From: Oscillospiraceae bacterium
Lineage (GTDB): Bacteria > Bacillota > Clostridia > Saccharofermentanales > Saccharofermentanaceae
Reading direction: 5' to 3'
Length of the DNA stretch: 10,178 nucleotides
Assembly (NCBI GenBank): GCA_902795955.1
Contig: CADBNJ010000319.1
Location: 1 to 10,178, forward strand
Shown here: piece after piece, positions 8,717-10,178 of the stretch
Position numbering within the stretch: position 1 is the stretch's first letter
Layout: each line of letters begins with the position of its first letter
The notes under the pieces: model-generated
The model's input: only the letters and a program-made list of their open reading frames with translations
Database searches by the model: none
Told to the model about the DNA's origin: nothing
Made by a program: the position numbers and the translations under genes

Positions 8717-9265
8717 ATGGTAGAGTACTATATCTTGAAGCACAAGGGAGGACAGGCATGCTATAACGATGCCGTCGTACCCGTTGCAAGTCCGGAACTG
8801 TCAATTGCCATCGCCGCAACGGAGAAGCTCGGAGATACGGCGCCCGTTGCCGCCAAGATCGTAAGGGACATAATGAGTTCGGAACTTGTCGCAGGCAAAG
8901 TGCCTGATCTGGCATCAGAGATCGACAGGCACACTCCGGATAATACCGAATACATGGTGTTCAAGATCAACGACGACAGGATCGACAGCATGCGCCGCGG
9001 CGGCGTGTACGGGAAGATAGTCAAGAACGGGGAACTCAAAGTGCTTCCTAACGGCATTCTGGGTCTTGAGGATGAGGACCGCATAGTCTGCGGAACCGAA
9101 GAGTTCTTCTCTTTCCTGGCTGATGAAGAGATACTTGCAGACAGTCTTTTTGCCGAGAGCTGCCAGGAATGGATGAACTACATGATCAAGAGAATATCAG
9201 ACATTAACTGGCTGTCAGGCAAAAATCTGTCGGCTGTTACACTGATCGTGAGGAGTTCTGAGTAA
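8717..9265 (+). CDS. Hypothetical protein, probable flap-less degenerate PP2C-like domain
   Basis: The 182-residue product has no transmembrane helix. Read beside the upstream phosphatase it follows the PP2C order in shortened form. GGQACYNDAV (Asp18) corresponds to RQEDSCYI. AIAATEKLGD with Glu36 stands where VVSDGIGG has Asp93. GKIVKNGELKVLPN (99-112) parallels IILVRKGKAMMLNP (169-182), with GGV in place of GDS. The 19-residue block 121-139 aligns without gaps to 237-255, with Glu128-Glu129 in place of Asp244-Gly245. The C-terminal strand SAVTLIVR resembles TAIVIR but lacks the Asp-Asn pair. The flap, about 46 residues, is absent. I infer a pseudophosphatase or altered enzyme, perhaps a regulator or substrate receptor for its neighbour. 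The gene itself is well supported by its RBS, position and codon pattern; the fold is inferred by eye and could be wrong. Confidence 0.85.
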   Translation: MVEYYILKHKGGQACYNDAVVPVASPELSIAIAATEKLGDTAPVAAKIVRDIMSSELVAGKVPDLASEIDRHTPDNTEYMVFKINDDRIDSMRRGGVYGKIVKNGELKVLPNGILGLEDEDRIVCGTEEFFSFLADEEILADSLFAESCQEWMNYMIKRISDINWLSGKNLSAVTLIVRSSE

Positions 9266-9360
9266 AGGGCAGGAGCCGCGGTCTCAAACAATTGCATTTT
9301 CGCATTTTATGAGTGATAATATATTGTTTATACGTATATTAAGGAAGGTGCATTATTCTT
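9266..9360. promoter_or_regulatory. Leader region of valS
   Basis: This 95-bp gap holds a weak plus-strand promoter candidate: TTGCAT (9292-9297; 3 of 6), 17 bp, GATAAT (9315-9320; 5 of 6). An A+T-rich stretch follows, with AATATA and TATATT as short inverted arms near 9319-9340. The tandem direct repeat GCATTTT occurs at 9294-9300 and 9302-9308. I see no hairpin with a T-run that would end the upstream operon, and no complete T-box element. Confidence 0.4.
9341..9350 (+). promoter_or_regulatory. valS ribosome binding site
   Basis: AAGGAAGGTG provides a purine-rich site 10 nt before the ATG at 9361. No ATG, GTG or TTG in the same frame lies between the site and that ATG. Confidence 0.7.
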
Positions 9361-10178
9361 ATGGCGCGAATTGACAGTATAAGTAAGGCTTTCGATCCGA
9401 ACGAAGCCGAGCCGAGACTTTATGAGGAGTGGATGGGCAAGGGCTACTTTAAGCCCGATGAGGACAAGGCAAAGAAGCCGTTCTCGATCGTTATGCCTCC
9501 GCCGAATATCACGGGACAGCTCCACATGGGTCACGCTCTCGACAATACTCTGCAGGATATCCTCACAAGATATAAGAGAATGAAGGGATACAGCACGCTG
9601 TGGCTGCCCGGAACTGATCACGCTTCCATTGCCACGGAGGCTAAGATCGTTGAAGCCATGCGCAAGGAAGGCATCTACAAGGATGATATCGGAAGAGAGA
9701 AGTTCCTTGAGAGAGCTTGGGCGTGGAAGGAACAGTACGGCGGCAGGATCGTCGAGCAGCTGAAGAAGCTGGGTTCGTCATGTGATTGGTCCAGAGAGCG
9801 CTTTACAATGGATGAGGGCTGCTCTGACGCAGTTAAGGAAGTATTCGTTAAGTACTATGATCACGGGCTTATCTACAGAGGCGAGAGGATCATCAACTGG
9901 TGTCCTCACTGTCTTACATCAATATCTAATGCAGAGGTTGAATATGAGGATCAGGCAGGCCATTTCTGGCACCTGAGATATCCTCTTGAGGACGGCACTG
10001 GTTATGTTGAGCTCGCTACTACAAGACCTGAGACATTGCTGGGTGATACTGCTGTGGCAGTCAATCCCAAGGATGAGCGCTATAAGGACATGGTAGGCAA
10101 GATGCTGATCCTTCCTCTCGTCGGAAGAAGGATACCGGTCGTTGCAGATGATTATGTAGACATCGAGTTCGGTACAGG
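9361..10178 (+). CDS. valS: Valyl-tRNA synthetase (5' part, cut by window edge)
   Basis: The open frame from ATG 9361 gives 272 residues and continues past the right edge. The protein charges tRNA-Val with valine and edits mischarged threonine. The class I signature appears as [16 protein letters not shown] with HMGH at 55-58. [18 protein letters not shown] follows from Trp81, and [11 protein letters not shown] from Cys141, all in the valyl enzyme's usual form. [16 protein letters not shown] marks the junction to the CP1 editing domain, which begins with [17 protein letters not shown] (Thr220-Thr221). The KMSKS loop, anticodon-binding domain and C-terminal coiled coil lie outside the window. 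The gap to the upstream operon and a separate promoter candidate suggest that it is expressed on its own. Confidence 0.97.
   Translation, partial: MARIDSISKAFDPNEAEPRLYEEWMGKGYFKPDEDKAKKPFSIVMPPPNITGQLHMGHALDNTLQDILTRYKRMKGYSTLWLPGTDHASIATEAKIVEAMRKEGIYKDDIGREKFLERAWAWKEQYGGRIVEQLKKLGSSCDWSRERFTMDEGCSDAVKEVFVKYYDHGLIYRGERIINWCPHCLTSISNAEVEYEDQAGHFWHLRYPLEDGTGYVELATTRPETLLGDTAVAVNPKDERYKDMVGKMLILPLVGRRIPVVADDYVDIEFGT

Noticed and set aside
9266..9282. T-box-like string AGGGCAGGAGCCGCG just after the upstream stop, before valS
   Set aside because: It resembles AGGGTGGNACCGCG, but the UGGN bases that must pair with the tRNA end read AGGA, there is no room for a Stem I between the genes, and no terminator hairpin follows.
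9319..9341. AATATA...TATATT inverted repeat before valS as a terminator or operator
   Set aside because: The arms are six A/T pairs only, without a following T-run, so stability is low and chance occurrence is likely.

Overview
The window looks like chromosomal, low-mobility sequence from a member of the Bacillota, most likely class Clostridia. The reasons are the comM-dprA-topA-trmFO gene order, the folate-dependent tRNA methyltransferase TrmFO (typical of Gram-positive bacteria), strong AAGGAGG-type ribosome binding sites, GC content near one half by eye, and frequent AGG/AGA and ATA codons. I cannot name the family or genus. I see no insertion sequence, phage gene, CRISPR array, tRNA or rRNA.

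Layout. The left edge holds the 5' part of ychF on the minus strand (1-455). A 146-bp divergent region (456-601) carries candidate promoters for both directions. Seven closely packed genes then run on the plus strand: comM/yifB (602-2158), dprA (2148-3353), topA (3400-5535), trmFO (5532-6866), a six-helix membrane protein resembling YesL/DUF624 (6866-7819), a membrane-anchored PP2C-type Ser/Thr phosphatase (7812-8705), and a 182-residue protein (8717-9265) that I read as a shortened, catalytically degenerate PP2C-like protein. A 95-bp gap with a weak promoter candidate leads to valS (9361 onward), cut by the right edge.

How the genes fit together. comM and dprA act on incoming single-stranded DNA in natural transformation and overlap by 11 nt. 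topA has a well-formed sigma-A promoter inside the end of dprA. trmFO overlaps topA by ATGA, and the next three genes overlap or nearly touch, so topA to the PP2C-like gene is probably one transcriptional unit with translational coupling.

The most interesting part is the three-gene cassette 6866-9265: a membrane protein, an apparently intact PP2C, and a flap-less relative that has lost most metal-binding residues. It suggests a membrane-associated phosphosignalling module with a pseudophosphatase partner. A second point of interest is the comM leader, where two interleaved inverted repeats could hide both the Shine-Dalgarno sequence and the start codon.
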